Part shown: positions 17,605 to 31,446 of the stretch, piece after piece
How positions within the stretch are numbered: position 1 is the first letter of the stretch
Layout: each line of letters starts with the position of its first letter
NCBI RefSeq assembly: GCF_047302285.1
Contig: NZ_CP154845.1
Span: forward strand, 4,526,001 to 4,590,000
From: Robertmurraya sp047302285
GTDB lineage: Bacteria; Bacillota; Bacilli; Bacillales; Cytobacillaceae
Length of the DNA: 64,000 bases
Direction of reading: 5' to 3'
Made by a program: the position numbers and the translations under genes
The notes under the pieces: model-generated
The model's database searches: none
What the model was told of the DNA's origin: nothing
The model's input: the letters and a program-made list of their open reading frames with translations, nothing else

Positions 17605-18254
17605 TCCTCTACTTCATCTACCCCATAATGTTTAAGGAAATACACCAATGATTGGAGTTCAACCGCCAAATCAATGTGATGAACTCTTGTTGTTGCAGGT
17701 ACGGTTAATCTTGCAGGTGTAAAATTAAGAATACCTTTCACATTCGCATCAACTAGTCGATCTGTAATCGTTTGAGCGAATGGTGCTGGTACAGTTAAAA
17801 TCGCAACCGAAATGCCCATTTCTTTAATGACCTTTTCTAGCTTGTCCATATGATAGATCGGAACATCTGCGATCGATGTACCAACCTTTGCTTCCTCAAC
17901 GTCAAAACCAACAGCAATTTTTGTATTATTATTTTTTAAAAAATTATAATTCAATAATGCCGTCCCAAGGTTCCCGACACCAATTAAAGCAACCTTTGTT
18001 AACTCATCTTGATCAAGTGTCTTTCGGAAAAAGGTAAGTAAGTAATTAACATTATAACCGTACCCTTTTTTCCCTAATGCACCAAAGTAAGAGAAATCTC
18101 TTCTTATCGTAGCTGAATCAACCTTCACGGCTTCACTCAATTCAGCAGAGGACACCCTTTGCTTGCCTGAAGAATGTAAGTTTTTCAAAAATCGATAATA
18201 TAACGGTAGCCTCTTCGCTGTAGCTTGAGGTATTTTCACAGTATCGTTACTCAT
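17601..18254 (-). CDS. rex: redox-sensing repressor Rex
   Basis: Rex senses the NADH/NAD+ ratio and represses fermentative and respiratory genes when NADH is low. The 217-residue protein shows an N-terminal winged helix ([20 protein letters not shown], then [20 protein letters not shown]), the [14 protein letters not shown] linker, and a Rossmann domain with [14 protein letters not shown]-terminal domain-swapped helix ends [13 protein letters not shown]. subtilis carries rex (ydiH) at the same place. The tatAy-tatCy pair that separates rex from ydiK in B. subtilis is absent here. Confidence 0.97.
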   Translation of the reverse strand: MSNDTVKIPQATAKRLPLYYRFLKNLHSSGKQRVSSAELSEAVKVDSATIRRDFSYFGALGKKGYGYNVNYLLTFFRKTLDQDELTKVALIGVGNLGTALLNYNFLKNNNTKIAVGFDVEEAKVGTSIADVPIYHMDKLEKVIKEMGISVAILTVPAPFAQTITDRLVDANVKGILNFTPARLTVPATTRVHHIDLAVELQSLVYFLKHYGVDEVEE

Positions 18255-18297
18255 CCTATTTCCCCCACCCTTATATATTCTAAAAAAGAATGAGATC

Positions 18298-18795
18298 TTA
18301 CTTAATCTCTATCTCTCTTTTAAAATCTCCGTTTTTCCCACCAGTCTTTGCGACTAAATAGGTTTGACCGATAATCATGCCTTTGTCCACTGCCTTACAC
18401 ATATCGTAGACTGTCAACGCACACACAGATGCCGCTGTTAACGCTTCCATTTCCACACCTGTGTTCCCTTTCGTTTTAACAGATGCGGCAATTTTAAGTC
18501 TATAATCTTCATCTTCAAATTCCCATTCAAATGATATGTTCACACCGGTTAATGGGATTGGATGACACATTGGGATGATGTCAGCTGTTTTTTTACAAGC
18601 CATAATGCCTGCAACTTGTGCAACTGCCAGAACATCCCCTTTTTTATTTTGATGCTGCGTAATTTGCTCATAAATCTCTTTATTCACGATAATACTGGAG
18701 TTAGCAATTGCTGTCCTGACGGTTTCCTTCTTATCGCTAACATCAACCATTTTGGCTCTGCCTTCTTCATTAAAATGTGTAAATTCAGCCATCAT
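18298..18795 (-). CDS. moaC: cyclic pyranopterin monophosphate synthase MoaC
   Basis: MoaC, with MoaA, converts GTP to cyclic pyranopterin monophosphate, the first intermediate of molybdenum cofactor. The start is one of two adjacent ATGs (18795/18792) after GTGAGGTG, giving about 165 residues; the longer frame to 18879 has no ribosome-binding site. Conserved segments are [33 protein letters not shown] (substrate His), and [20 protein letters not shown] with KAVDKGM (catalytic Lys). It lies 43 bp upstream of rex on the same strand, as in B. subtilis ydiG-ydiH. Confidence 0.95.
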   Translation of the reverse strand: MMAEFTHFNEEGRAKMVDVSDKKETVRTAIANSSIIVNKEIYEQITQHQNKKGDVLAVAQVAGIMACKKTADIIPMCHPIPLTGVNISFEWEFEDEDYRLKIAASVKTKGNTGVEMEALTAASVCALTVYDMCKAVDKGMIIGQTYLVAKTGGKNGDFKREIEIK

Positions 18796-18955
18796 TAAAC
18801 ACCTCACTTCAAATGATACACTATTTTGTGATCTTTGTGAAAATATTGTTATCACTTTCACAAATAATTTTCTAGCCATTTTGGAAATATCTTCTTTTAT
18901 TGCCGTTCTCTTGCTTCTACGTTACACTATTCGTAGACATATAGAGGTGAGAGCA

Positions 18956-20878
18956 ATGATACTATTACAAGTCAATCAATTATCAAAATCATACGGGGCT
19001 GACCCTATTTTAACGAATATAAAGCTCGAAGTTCAAACGAGGGATCGAATCGCATTGGTCGGACGAAATGGTGCTGGGAAATCGACTCTCCTTAAGATTA
19101 TTGCTGGACAGCTTTCATACGATTCTGGCGAAATCATTAAACCAAAGGGAGTCGAGATCGGTTATTTGGCCCAAACGACGGGTCTTGATTCGGAATATTC
19201 AATTTGGGACGAGATGCTAACCGTATTTCAACATTTAAAGAACCAGGAAAAATCGTTACGAACCTTGGAAGAGAAAATGTCTGATCCAGTTGTTTTCAAC
19301 AATCCGAATGAGTACGAGCGAATCTTAAAAGAATATGATCAGCTTCAAGTCTCTTTCAAAGAAAATGGTGGCTATCAATATGAGTCAGACATTCGTTCTG
19401 TTTTACATGGATTGAACTTTCACTCGTTTGACTACTCCACGAAGATTTCGAGTTTAAGCGGTGGGCAAAAAACAAGGCTCGCTTTAGGGAAACTCCTATT
19501 AACGAAACCTGACATTTTAATTCTTGATGAACCAACAAACCACTTGGATATCGAGACCCTCTCTTGGCTAGAAAACTACTTGCAAGGCTACGATGGAGCT
19601 ATTCTTATCGTCTCCCATGACCGCTACTTTTTGGACAAAGTGGTCAATCAAGTATATGAAATTTCGCGCCTGAACATCTCAAGGTATACAGGTAACTACA
19701 GTGCATATCTAGAACAGAAAGCATTAAACTACGAACGAGAAATGAAACAATTCGAAAAGCAGCAAGAAGAAATCGCCAAGCTCCAGGATTTTATTCAACG
19801 GAATTTAGCGCGTGCTTCCACCACGAAAAGGGCTCAAAGTCGCAGAAAACAGCTTGATCGTATGCAAGTGATGGACAGACCTCTTGGCGATGAAAAATCG
19901 GCTTCCTTCGGTTTTGATATCGAAAGACAAAGCGGGAACGATGTTTTAAAAGTAGATTCTTTAACGATTGGTTATGGCGAGGAGAAGATTAGTGAAAATC
20001 TTTCTTTCCGTCTCACAAGAGGAGATAGTATTGCCTTAGTTGGACCGAATGGAATTGGCAAATCGACGCTTTTAAAAACGATCATTGGTCGAATCAAGCA
20101 GCTTTCTGGTGATATTCACTTCGGTTCGAACGTTACGATTGGTTATTACGATCAGGAACAGGCTGAATTAACTTCGAATAAACGGGTTTTAAATGAACTT
20201 TGGGATGATTATCCTTTAATGAATGAAAAGGACATTCGTACAGCTTTAGGCAATTTCCTCTTCTCTGGAGATGACGTCTTAAAGACCGTTTCTACTTTAA
20301 GTGGTGGCGAGAAGGCTCGACTTGCTTTAGCCAAACTGATGATGAAAAAAGCGAATTTCTTAATTTTGGATGAGCCGACAAACCATCTTGATTTAGATAG
20401 TAAAGAAGTGTTGGAGAACTCGCTCATCGATTATCCAGGAACGATTTTATTTGTATCCCATGACCGCTATTTCATTAATCGGATTGCGACAAAGGTCCTC
20501 GAGCTTAGTCCAAATTCCGCGACAGAGTTTCTTGGGGACTATGATTATTATGTCGAAAAGAAACTAGAACTAGAAGAATTAAAAGCACTTGAGCAAAAAA
20601 AGATATCCACAACCTCTCAACAAGAGAAGCCAGAAAAAACAAATTATCAACAAGATAAAGAAGCCAAGAAAATTGAACGTCAACGAAAGCGTAGATTAGA
20701 AGAGATTGAAAGGCTCATTGAAGAACTTGAAGAAATGATAGATATAAATGAACAATTACTGTGCGAGCCTGAGGTCTTTCAAGATCATGAAAGAGTGCTA
20801 ACGCTCACCACCGAAACGGATCAGGCAAAAGAACAATTAGAACATCTTTTAGAAGAATGGACTGAATTAGCAGAATAA
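18956..20878 (+). CDS. ydiF: ABC-F family ATPase (YdiF)
   Basis: From the ATG at 18956 (after AGAGGTGAGAGCA) the product is 640 residues. The longer frame to 18752 overlaps moaC and is rejected. Two ABC domains are present: Walker A GRNGAGKST with signature LSGGQKTRLALGK, and Walker A GPNGIGKST with signature LSGGEKARLALAK. Both have LILDEPTNHLD. They are joined by the charged ABC-F linker (about residues 240-310), and a coiled C-terminal domain ends the protein. There are no membrane segments, so it is a cytosolic, ribosome-associated translation factor type rather than a transporter. B. subtilis YdiF is in the same position. Confidence 0.95.
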   Translation: MILLQVNQLSKSYGADPILTNIKLEVQTRDRIALVGRNGAGKSTLLKIIAGQLSYDSGEIIKPKGVEIGYLAQTTGLDSEYSIWDEMLTVFQHLKNQEKSLRTLEEKMSDPVVFNNPNEYERILKEYDQLQVSFKENGGYQYESDIRSVLHGLNFHSFDYSTKISSLSGGQKTRLALGKLLLTKPDILILDEPTNHLDIETLSWLENYLQGYDGAILIVSHDRYFLDKVVNQVYEISRLNISRYTGNYSAYLEQKALNYEREMKQFEKQQEEIAKLQDFIQRNLARASTTKRAQSRRKQLDRMQVMDRPLGDEKSASFGFDIERQSGNDVLKVDSLTIGYGEEKISENLSFRLTRGDSIALVGPNGIGKSTLLKTIIGRIKQLSGDIHFGSNVTIGYYDQEQAELTSNKRVLNELWDDYPLMNEKDIRTALGNFLFSGDDVLKTVSTLSGGEKARLALAKLMMKKANFLILDEPTNHLDLDSKEVLENSLIDYPGTILFVSHDRYFINRIATKVLELSPNSATEFLGDYDYYVEKKLELEELKALEQKKISTTSQQEKPEKTNYQQDKEAKKIERQRKRRLEEIERLIEELEEMIDINEQLLCEPEVFQDHERVLTLTTETDQAKEQLEHLLEEWTELAE

Positions 20879-20892
20879 TTTTCCTACTGAAG

Positions 20893-20930
20893 TACCGGGA
20901 TAGAAGAGCTATCCCGGTTTTATTTTTCCA
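20893..20930 (+). terminator. ydiF terminator
   Basis: The stem CCGGGATA / TATCCCGG with a 7-nt loop is followed by TTTTATTTTT, 15 bp after the ydiF stop. Confidence 0.85.
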
Positions 20931-21047
20931 CAAAATTGTCCACATTTCAAATCCTTGTATTAATGCTTTCCACAGACTTTTCCACATTATCCACAAAAAA
21001 GTGATTATTTATCCACATTATCAACAAGATTGTAGATATTATCCACA
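20928..21047. promoter_or_regulatory. DnaA-box cluster
   Basis: Between the convergent ydiF and tsaD genes lie three perfect TTATCCACA boxes (20987-20995, 21009-21017 and 21039-21047) on the plus strand. A one-mismatch TTATCAACA lies at 21018-21026, and weaker TTTTCCACA/TTGTCCACA copies upstream at about 20928-20987. All are in one orientation. B. subtilis has DnaA-box clusters outside oriC that bind DnaA and limit initiation; from memory one lies next to gcp (tsaD). This is likely its counterpart. Confidence 0.8.
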
Positions 21048-21078
21048 AAAAAATCCTCTGCTAAGAGAGGATTTTTTC
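21048..21078 (-). terminator. tsaD operon terminator
   Basis: On the minus strand the stem AAATCCTCT / AGAGGATTT has a 6-nt loop and is followed by TTTTTTTGT, immediately after tsaD. Confidence 0.85.
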
Positions 21079-21088
21079 CTGGTTCAAA

Positions 21089-22111
21089 TTATTGGTTGTG
21101 GATGGTGATATCCAAACCGGGATTAGCGTTTAAATTCAGTGCTGCACGCTGTCCCTTATCATAAAAGATACTCCCTGCAGCAGCAATCATCGCTGCATTG
21201 TCTGTGCATAAATACAATGGCGGAATCACTAGTTCTGCCTCTTCGCTGGAAAACACTTCTTCTAACCTTGTACGTAATCCTTTATTCGCTGCGACACCAC
21301 CCGCTAATAACACTTGTCTAACATTGTATTCTTTCGTCGCTTTCAATGTTTTCGTCACTAACACGTCAATGACACTCTCTTGGAAACTAGCAGCTAAATT
21401 TTCGGGGATAATGGTTTCTCCTCGTTGCTCTGCATTGTGGACAGTGTTAATAACCGCTGACTTCAAGCCACTAAAGCTGAAATCATAGGAATCTTCTTCT
21501 AACCAAGCTCTTGGCAACAGAATCGTCGCTTCTCCGTCCTGTGCCATCCGGTCAATATGAGGTCCACCTGGATATGGAAGGTTTAATGTTCTTGCTACTT
21601 TATCATAGGCTTCCCCTGCCGCGTCATCCCTTGTTTCCCCGATCACTTCAAAATGACCATGTTCCTTCATATACACAAGTTCTGTATGTCCACCAGACAC
21701 AACAAGTGATAAAAGAGGAAACTTCATTTCTGTCACGATTCGGTTAGCATATATATGACCAGCTATGTGATGAACAGGTACTAACGGAATCCCGTGGGCA
21801 AATGCTAAAGCCTTCGCTGCATTAACCCCAATTAACAGGGCTCCAACAAGTCCAGGACCTTCTGTTACAGCAATCGCATCGATATCCTTAAATTCTAAAT
21901 TAGCTTTCGATAATGCCTCTTCTAAAACGATCGTCAATTGTTCAACATGATGCCTTGAGGCAATTTCAGGCACGACTCCGCCGAATCGTTTATGACTTTC
22001 AATTTGTGAAGCAACGACATTGGCAACAATTTCTCGTCCATTTTTTATGATCGCGACAGCTGTTTCATCACAGCTCGTCTCAATCCCCATAATATATTGT
22101 TCTTTTTTCAT
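21089..22111 (-). CDS. tsaD: tRNA N6-threonylcarbamoyladenosine transferase TsaD
   Basis: TsaD transfers the threonylcarbamoyl group to A37 of ANN-decoding tRNAs, with TsaB and TsaE. The start is ATG at 22111, overlapping the rimI stop (TAATG), giving 340 residues. It has the ASKHA fold: [15 protein letters not shown] at the N terminus, metal-binding HHVEQL and [14 protein letters not shown], phosphate loop [11 protein letters not shown], and [14 protein letters not shown]. It is the last gene of the tsaE-tsaB-rimI-tsaD operon. Confidence 0.97.
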   Translation of the reverse strand: MKKEQYIMGIETSCDETAVAIIKNGREIVANVVASQIESHKRFGGVVPEIASRHHVEQLTIVLEEALSKANLEFKDIDAIAVTEGPGLVGALLIGVNAAKALAFAHGIPLVPVHHIAGHIYANRIVTEMKFPLLSLVVSGGHTELVYMKEHGHFEVIGETRDDAAGEAYDKVARTLNLPYPGGPHIDRMAQDGEATILLPRAWLEEDSYDFSFSGLKSAVINTVHNAEQRGETIIPENLAASFQESVIDVLVTKTLKATKEYNVRQVLLAGGVAANKGLRTRLEEVFSSEEAELVIPPLYLCTDNAAMIAAAGSIFYDKGQRAALNLNANPGLDITIHNQ

Positions 22112-22560
22112 TACAAATTCACCCACATTACTAATCCATCTTCTTGGTTATCCGTGTAATAATTTTTTCGAATTCCACCATTTTGAAATCCAAGCTTTCG
22201 ATAGAGAGACTGGGCAATATGATTAGACACCCGAACTTCTAGTGTCATCGTTTTCGCACCTTTTTCTCTCGCAATTTCCATCACTTTTTTTAATAGAGCT
22301 TCTCCTAGTTTTCTTCCTCGATATTTCGGCAACAAAGCGATATTGGTTATGTGGGCTTCATCGATAATGATCCATACTCCACAATATCCGAAGACTCCTT
22401 CTTCATCTTCTAAAACCGTATACAGAGCAAAGCGATTTTTCGTTAACTCATTCTCAAATGATTCTCGACTCCAAGGAGTGGTAAAGGATTGATTTTCGAT
22501 AATCATAATTTGATCGATATCTTTTTCTTCCATCTCACGAAATGTTAGTTGATTATTCAT
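22111..22560 (-). CDS. rimI: ribosomal protein S18 N-acetyltransferase
   Basis: This 149-residue GNAT acetylates N-terminal alanine of ribosomal protein S18 in E. coli; in Bacillus it sits in the t6A operon. The GNAT fold shows the substrate segment [17 protein letters not shown], the acetyl-CoA loop [18 protein letters not shown] (Q/RxxGxG/A), and [16 protein letters not shown] at the C terminus. It starts 12 bp after tsaB and overlaps tsaD by one base. Confidence 0.93.
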   Translation of the reverse strand: MNNQLTFREMEEKDIDQIMIIENQSFTTPWSRESFENELTKNRFALYTVLEDEEGVFGYCGVWIIIDEAHITNIALLPKYRGRKLGEALLKKVMEIAREKGAKTMTLEVRVSNHIAQSLYRKLGFQNGGIRKNYYTDNQEDGLVMWVNL

Positions 22561-22572
22561 TCTCTCTCTTCC

Positions 22573-23280
22573 TTAGTTAGAGTTCTTTGTTTTGTTCGCT
22601 TCCATCCATTTAGCTTCCGCTTCTGCCAATCGAACATAATTGGGGACAAACGAATGAATATCGACACCACTTTTATTCATTCCTAAAAAGGCTAATTCTG
22701 CCGGCCGTGGATTCTGCTCAGTCATTTCTGCAAAATGCGCCTTCTCCCCCATTACTTCTTCGATGACTTCACGATGTAATGGTAAGTCATTTCCGATAAA
22801 AAGGACGGGTTTAGAAAAAGAACGCAACAGTTCCGCCCAGTCTCGGGATTGGAGAATGTGATCCTTTTCTACAGTTGTTAAAATCCCATTTTCATATTGG
22901 TAAAGCCCTGTATAAATTTGTCCACGTCTCCCATCAAATAGCGGGGACACAGCTCCTGGAAAGTATCTTCCTACAGAGGCTGCAAGAATTTCTAAGCTAG
23001 ACACTCCAACAAGGGGGATATTTAATGTCCAAGCTAATGTCTTAGCAATGGTCACTCCGATTCTAACACCTGTATAGGAACCTGGTCCTTGAGCTACCAC
23101 AATCTTTGTGAGATCATTTGCTGTCAGATCGCAATCCTTTAATAATGTTTCTATCGTTGGCATAACACGAATAGAATGGTTCTTCTTTACATTTGTGATA
23201 TATTCACCGATTACCTTCTCTTCATCGATAACGGCAATTCCTAATGGATAATTTGATGTATCAATCGCTAAAACCTTCAT
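22573..23280 (-). CDS. tsaB: t6A biosynthesis protein TsaB
   Basis: TsaB is the dimeric partner that supports TsaD in threonylcarbamoyl transfer. It is a 235-residue ASKHA-fold protein: MKVLAIDTSNYPLGIAVID, KIVVAQGPGSYTGVRIG (the signature GPGSFTGxR), and AKTLAWTLNIPLVGVSSLE. It lacks the metal-binding His pair of TsaD. It overlaps tsaE by four bases (ATGA), so translation is coupled. Confidence 0.95.
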   Translation of the reverse strand: MKVLAIDTSNYPLGIAVIDEEKVIGEYITNVKKNHSIRVMPTIETLLKDCDLTANDLTKIVVAQGPGSYTGVRIGVTIAKTLAWTLNIPLVGVSSLEILAASVGRYFPGAVSPLFDGRRGQIYTGLYQYENGILTTVEKDHILQSRDWAELLRSFSKPVLFIGNDLPLHREVIEEVMGEKAHFAEMTEQNPRPAELAFLGMNKSGVDIHSFVPNYVRLAEAEAKWMEANKTKNSN

Positions 23281-23738
23281 AATCCTAACTCCTTACATAA
23301 TTCCTCATAGCGCGTACCCTTTGGCTCTAACGTAATCAATCTCGTATCCTCAACCCCATGGGTTAAACGAATCATTAATCTATCATTCGGGAGTTGATCT
23401 TCGATTAAATGGGCCCACTCCACGACCGTTACACCATCTCCTTCAAAATATTCATCAAATCCTAAATCCTCATCAGAATCTTCTAATCGATAAACATCCA
23501 TATGGTATAGCGGGAGATCCCCAATATATTCTTTAATGATCGTGAATGTTGGACTATTGACCGTTTTCTTTATATGTAATCCCTCAGCTAGTCCCTTCGT
23601 AAACGTCGTCTTTCCAGCCCCTAGATCTCCCTCAAGAGTAATCACATCTTGTGGCTTTAAAAGGTATGCCAGTCGTTTTGCCAACTCCTTCGTTTCTGAA
23701 GGAGTTGTCGAAGTAATGGTATACTCACTCATCTTCAT
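23277..23738 (-). CDS. tsaE: t6A biosynthesis ATPase TsaE
   Basis: TsaE is the ATPase of the t6A complex. This 153-residue protein has Walker A LEGDLGAGKTTFTKGLAEG at about residue 35, a conserved NSPTFTIIKEY switch, and HMDVYRLED with VVEWAHLIED. Start candidates are the Met at residue 1 or 3 (GGTGATAAATG upstream). It heads the operon, downstream of the tandem terminators that end the rRNA-tRNA transcript. Confidence 0.95.
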   Translation of the reverse strand: MKMSEYTITSTTPSETKELAKRLAYLLKPQDVITLEGDLGAGKTTFTKGLAEGLHIKKTVNSPTFTIIKEYIGDLPLYHMDVYRLEDSDEDLGFDEYFEGDGVTVVEWAHLIEDQLPNDRLMIRLTHGVEDTRLITLEPKGTRYEELCKELGL

Positions 23739-23780
23739 TTATCACCTAAATCTATTTAAAATATGAACCATAATATATAT

Positions 23781-23812
23781 AAAAAAACCTTAGGATTTTT
23801 GCACCTAAGGAA
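23781..23812 (-). terminator. second terminator of the rRNA-tRNA operon
   Basis: On the minus strand CCTTAGG / CCTAAGG encloses a 9-nt loop and is followed by TTTTTTT. It lies between the upstream terminator at 23878 and tsaE. Confidence 0.85.
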
Positions 23813-23877
23813 GCCCTATCATTACCACTATATGTAGTTTACCTTAAAACGGGAGAATGAGCAAAAAATGTGGACAT

Positions 23878-23906
23878 AAAAAAAAAACGAAACAAAGTTT
23901 CGTTTA
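23878..23906 (-). terminator. first terminator after tRNA-Asp
   Basis: On the minus strand AAACGAAAC / GTTTCGTTT encloses a very short loop, followed by ten T, 11 bp after the tRNA-Asp CCA end. With the next hairpin it forms a tandem terminator, common after rRNA operons. Confidence 0.85.
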
Positions 23907-23916
23907 CACTCATAAA

Positions 23917-23993
23917 TGGCGGTCCGGACGGGACTCGAACCCGCGACCTCCTGCGTGACAGGCAGGCATTCTAACCAACTGAACTACCGGACC
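23917..23993 (-). tRNA. tRNA-Asp (GTC)
   Basis: The cloverleaf closes on the minus strand: acceptor GGTCCGG / CCGGACC, anticodon arm CCTGTCACGCAGG with GTC, and T-arm GGGTTCGAGTCC. The CCA end is encoded. It is identical to the tRNA-Asp at 30969-31045. It is the last gene of the rRNA-tRNA transcript. Confidence 0.97.
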
Positions 23994-23996
23994 AAT

Positions 23997-24066
23997 GCTT
24001 TTTCGACGTAAGGAGAAAATAGCTTTCCTTTGTCTTTTTCGACGTAAGGAGAAAATAGCTTTCCTA
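23997..24066 (-). repeat. two direct copies of a tRNA-spacer hairpin repeat
   Basis: A unit of about 31 bp beginning TTTTTCGACGTAAGGAGAAA is repeated twice in tandem between tRNA-Asp and tRNA-Met. Related units lie in other tRNA spacers (30598-30632 and 31053-31114). Confidence 0.7.
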
Positions 24067-24075
24067 AAAAAACGA

Positions 24076-24446
<371 letters not shown>

Positions 24447-24464
24447 AGCTAATAAAATTGTTTC

Positions 24465-24582
<118 letters not shown>

Positions 24583-24676
24583 TATTTGATTGAAGTGACC
24601 TCTTTTGCTTGCGCAAAAAGGATTATACCTTCAAAACTAGATAATGAAAGAAGAATAGAAAACCGAATAATCAATT

Positions 24677-27610
<2,934 letters not shown>

Positions 27611-28017
27611 TATTCGGCAAATGATAAGCGGCGTATCTCTTCGTCATCTTCACTCGTCAGCATCCTCACGTACACACTACGTACGTTCCGGTGCTTCCTC
27701 GCTTGATTCCTCGACCTACTTGCTTCTCATTTCCCTCATTGTTCGGCTTACAATTTCTCGTAACCCTCGCGGTTTTTGTTTTGAAACTTAATCTCTAAAC
27801 ATATAGAGAGAAAAACTAAAATGGCGATTACTCGGTTTATTTCTTGGTTCTTCTTCTTCATTATCTAGTTTTCAAGGTACAAGATTGTAACCAAAAGGTT
27901 ACGTATAAGAGAGTATTGCACTCTCAAAACTAAACAAATCATACGGCTTTTCTGACGAGTCAAAAAAGCTTCCATCAACATTACGATTATGAGACATCTA
28001 AGTCTCCATATTCCTTA
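27611..28017 (-). other. 16S-23S internal spacer without tRNA
   Basis: The spacer of about 400 bp contains no tRNA-Ile or tRNA-Ala. It carries the leader motif seen before each rRNA: CCTTGAAAACTAGATAATG at about 27870 and CTCAAAACTAAACAAATC at about 27930. Similar motifs lie before 5S (about 24630) and before 16S (about 29755). They are likely anti-termination or RNase III processing signals. Confidence 0.75.
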
Positions 28018-29577
<1,560 letters not shown>

Positions 29578-29789
29578 GAATTAGCTCTTAAATTTAAATC
29601 TTAAAATAAACGTTGGCTAGTTTCGGCTCCTAGCTTCTCGACCATTTCACTTCTTCTGTCAAAGTCTTTTGAACTTTTCCGCCAGAAGTTCCAATGTTTG
29701 TCGAAGCTGTACAGTCGCCTCCACTATTATTTGTTGACGTATGATTTGTTTAGTTTTCAAAGTGCAATTTCGCAAAAGTAAAAATTAAT

Positions 29790-29863
29790 TGGAGCGGGTG
29801 ATGGGAATCGAACCCACGACAACAGCTTGGAAGGCTGTGGTTTTACCATTAAACTACACCCGC
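29790..29863 (-). tRNA. tRNA-Gly (TCC)
   Basis: The acceptor GCGGGTG / CACCCGC and anticodon arm CAGCCTTCCAAGCTG give TCC. CCA is encoded. It lies about 210 bp upstream of 16S rRNA. A damaged partial copy of its 5' part lies at 29997-30027. Confidence 0.96.
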
Positions 29864-29904
29864 ATATATTATATAGTGATTAAATCTAATTAACATTTTT
29901 CTAT

Positions 29905-30027
29905 CTTGGCCTTACATGCCTCTAACTCTTCTAGATTATTCACGGATGATTAATCGTCGAGGCAACTCGCTGAATACTCATTGAAGTAATGCTCGTGGCT
30001 GTGGTTTTACCATTAAACTACACCGCA
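29905..30027 (-). repeat. tRNA-linked module with truncated tRNA-Gly copy
   Basis: 29997-30027 repeats the first 31 nt of tRNA-Gly with one C deleted. It joins a module that begins ACGAGC and contains GCGAGTTG. A helix TGCCTC (29917-29922) / GAGGCA (29959-29964) is at the position equivalent to that of the tRNA-fMet and tRNA-Lys copies. Confidence 0.75.
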
Positions 30028-30074
30028 TTATTCATTTTATATTTATTAACAACTTGTGGTCGTCATGGTCGTCA

Positions 30075-30151
30075 TGGTCGGGAAGACAGGATTCGAACCT
30101 GCGACCCCTTGGTCCCAAACCAAGTGCTCTACCAAGCTGAGCTACTTCCCG
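30075..30151 (-). tRNA. tRNA-Pro (TGG)
   Basis: The acceptor CGGGAAG / CTTCCCG and anticodon loop TTTGGGA give TGG. CCA is encoded. The region just 3' of it is a short GGTCGTCAT direct repeat. Confidence 0.96.
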
Positions 30152-30156
30152 TTGTA

Positions 30157-30233
30157 TGGCGCGCCCGAGAGGAGTCGAACCCCTAACCTTTTGATCCGTA
30201 GTCAAACGCTCTATCCAATTGAGCTACGGGCGC
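30157..30233 (-). tRNA. tRNA-Arg (ACG)
   Basis: The acceptor GCGCCCG / CGGGCGC and anticodon loop CTACGGA give ACG, read as ICG after deamination. CCA is encoded. It lies 5 bp from tRNA-Pro. Confidence 0.96.
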
Positions 30234-30310
30234 ATATTATCCGAAAGACAACTTAATCATTATATCAAAATAACAATTCGTTTGTCAACAACTTCTTTTC
30301 AAAAACTTTC

Positions 30311-30396
<86 letters not shown>

Positions 30397-30457
30397 ATTA
30401 AAGAAGCGATAAATATTATTATACATAAAAATAATATTATTTTCAAGTGGAAATTAA

Positions 30458-30542
30458 TGGTGCGGGTGAAGGGAGTCGAACCCCCACGCCTTGCGGCGCT
30501 AGATCCTAAGTCTAGTGCGTCTGCCAATTCCGCCACACCCGC
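30458..30542 (-). tRNA. tRNA-Leu (TAG)
   Basis: The anticodon loop CTTAGGA gives TAG. A long variable arm (CGCCGCAAGGCG) is present. CCA is encoded. This corresponds to trnS-Leu1 in B. subtilis. Confidence 0.95.
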
Positions 30543-30597
30543 ATAATGTTATTTTTGCATTTGCAAAAATAATAAAAAGTTTTTTCACTGACGTACA

Positions 30598-30632
30598 TTT
30601 AGGAAAGTTATTTTCTCCTACGTCGAAAAAAC
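30598..30632 (-). repeat. tRNA-spacer hairpin repeat
   Basis: On the minus strand TTTTTTCGACGTAGGAGAAA is a single copy of the spacer repeat seen twice at 23997-24066. The neighbouring spacer also holds the hairpin TTATTTTTGC / GCAAAAATAA at about 30548-30571. Confidence 0.6.
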
Positions 30633-30637
30633 TATGA

Positions 30638-30710
30638 TGAGCCATGAAGGACTCGAACCTTCGACCCTCTGATTAAAAGTCAGATGCTCTACCAACTGAG
30701 CTAATGGCTC
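30638..30710 (-). tRNA. tRNA-Lys (TTT)
   Basis: The acceptor GAGCCAT / ATGGCTC and anticodon loop CTTTTAA give TTT. CCA is not encoded (discriminator A then TCA). A truncated copy of its first 25 nt lies at 30848-30872. Confidence 0.95.
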
Positions 30711-30739
30711 TAAAGTAAATATGTGCTACTATAAAATTC

Positions 30740-30872
30740 TTTGTGTTAAGATATAGGGCATCCACGATGTCCCCATCTCAGAAAGTCAATTCAAGTAGCA
30801 GTTCGATGGGTACAACTCGCAGCAAATTCACAGATGAATCGCTCGTTGCTCTACCAACTGAGCTAATGGCTC
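30740..30872 (-). repeat. tRNA-linked module with truncated tRNA-Lys copy
   Basis: 30848-30872 repeats the first 25 nt of tRNA-Lys (acceptor strand and complete D-arm). It is fused to the module beginning ACGAGCG and containing GCGAGTTGTACC. The helix CCCATC (30772-30777) / GATGGG (30805-30810) encloses 27 nt, as in the tRNA-fMet copies, but with two compensated base pairs. Confidence 0.85.
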
Positions 30873-30879
30873 TAAAACT

Positions 30880-30954
30880 TGGCTGGGCTAGCAGGATTCG
30901 AACCTACGAATGACGGAGTCAAAGTCCGTTGCCTTACCACTTGGCTATAGCCCA
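30880..30954 (-). tRNA. tRNA-Gln (TTG)
   Basis: The acceptor TGGGCTA / TAGCCCA and anticodon loop CTTTGAC give TTG. CCA is encoded. It is directly upstream of the truncated tRNA-Lys copy. Confidence 0.96.
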
Positions 30955-30968
30955 ATATTAAAAATAAA

Positions 30969-31045
30969 TGGCGGTCCGGACGGGACTCGAACCCGCGACC
31001 TCCTGCGTGACAGGCAGGCATTCTAACCAACTGAACTACCGGACC
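30969..31045 (-). tRNA. tRNA-Asp (GTC), second copy
   Basis: This gene is identical over 77 nt to the tRNA-Asp at 23917-23993, with GTC anticodon and CCA. The immediate flanks (AAATGG... and ...ACCAATG) are also shared, suggesting a recent duplication or gene conversion between the two ends of the rRNA operon. Confidence 0.97.
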
Positions 31046-31052
31046 AATGTTT

Positions 31053-31114
31053 TTTTGCGTTAGCAAAAATAACTTTCCTTTAATTTTTCACGATAGCGAA
31101 AATAACTTTCCTCT
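31053..31114 (-). repeat. two copies of the tRNA-spacer hairpin repeat
   Basis: Two units share AGGAAAGTTATTTT (minus strand) followed by a short hairpin, TTTTTGC / GCAAAAA in one and TTTTCGC / GTGAAAA in the other. The stems vary but pairing is kept. They are members of the same family as 23997-24066. Confidence 0.6.
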
Positions 31115-31138
31115 TACTTTTCAATAAAAGATAAAAAA

Positions 31139-31213
31139 TGGTGACCCGTACGGGATTCGAACCCGTGTTACCGCCGTGAAAGGGCGGTGTCTTAACCGCT
31201 TGACCAACGGGCC
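31139..31213 (-). tRNA. tRNA-Glu (TTC)
   Basis: The anticodon loop CTTTCAC gives TTC. The acceptor is GGCCCGT / ACGGGTC. CCA is encoded. Confidence 0.96.
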
Positions 31214-31223
31214 ATTAATATAA

Positions 31224-31314
31224 TGGCGGAGAAGGAGGGATTTGAACCCTCGCGCCGCTCGCGCGACCTACACCCTTAGCAGGGGCGCCTCTTCAGCCTC
31301 TTGAGTACTTCCCC
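31224..31314 (-). tRNA. tRNA-Ser (GCT)
   Basis: The anticodon loop CTGCTAA gives GCT. A long variable arm (GTCGCGCGAGCGGC) is present. CCA is encoded. Confidence 0.95.
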
Positions 31315-31327
31315 AAATCCAATATGG

Positions 31328-31402
31328 TGGCTCCGCGGGTAGGATTCGAACCTACGACCGATCGGTTAACAGCCGATTGCTCTACCACTGAGCTACCGCG
31401 GA
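31328..31402 (-). tRNA. tRNA-Asn (GTT)
   Basis: The acceptor TCCGCGG / CCGCGGA and anticodon loop CTGTTAA give GTT. CCA is encoded. It is the first gene of the tRNA-rRNA transcript, 45 bp after a strong promoter. Asn-Ser-Glu at the head matches B. subtilis trnS. Confidence 0.97.
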
Positions 31403-31446
31403 ATAATGCGTATTTTTAAGTCGTCTCTGTTTTGTCGACTCTTCAT

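Noticed and set aside
30872..31066. 64-codon minus-strand frame over tRNA-Gln and tRNA-Asp, and similar frames over other tRNAs
   Set aside because: They are translations of tRNA genes (recurring phrases such as PACHAGGRGFESRP), not proteins.
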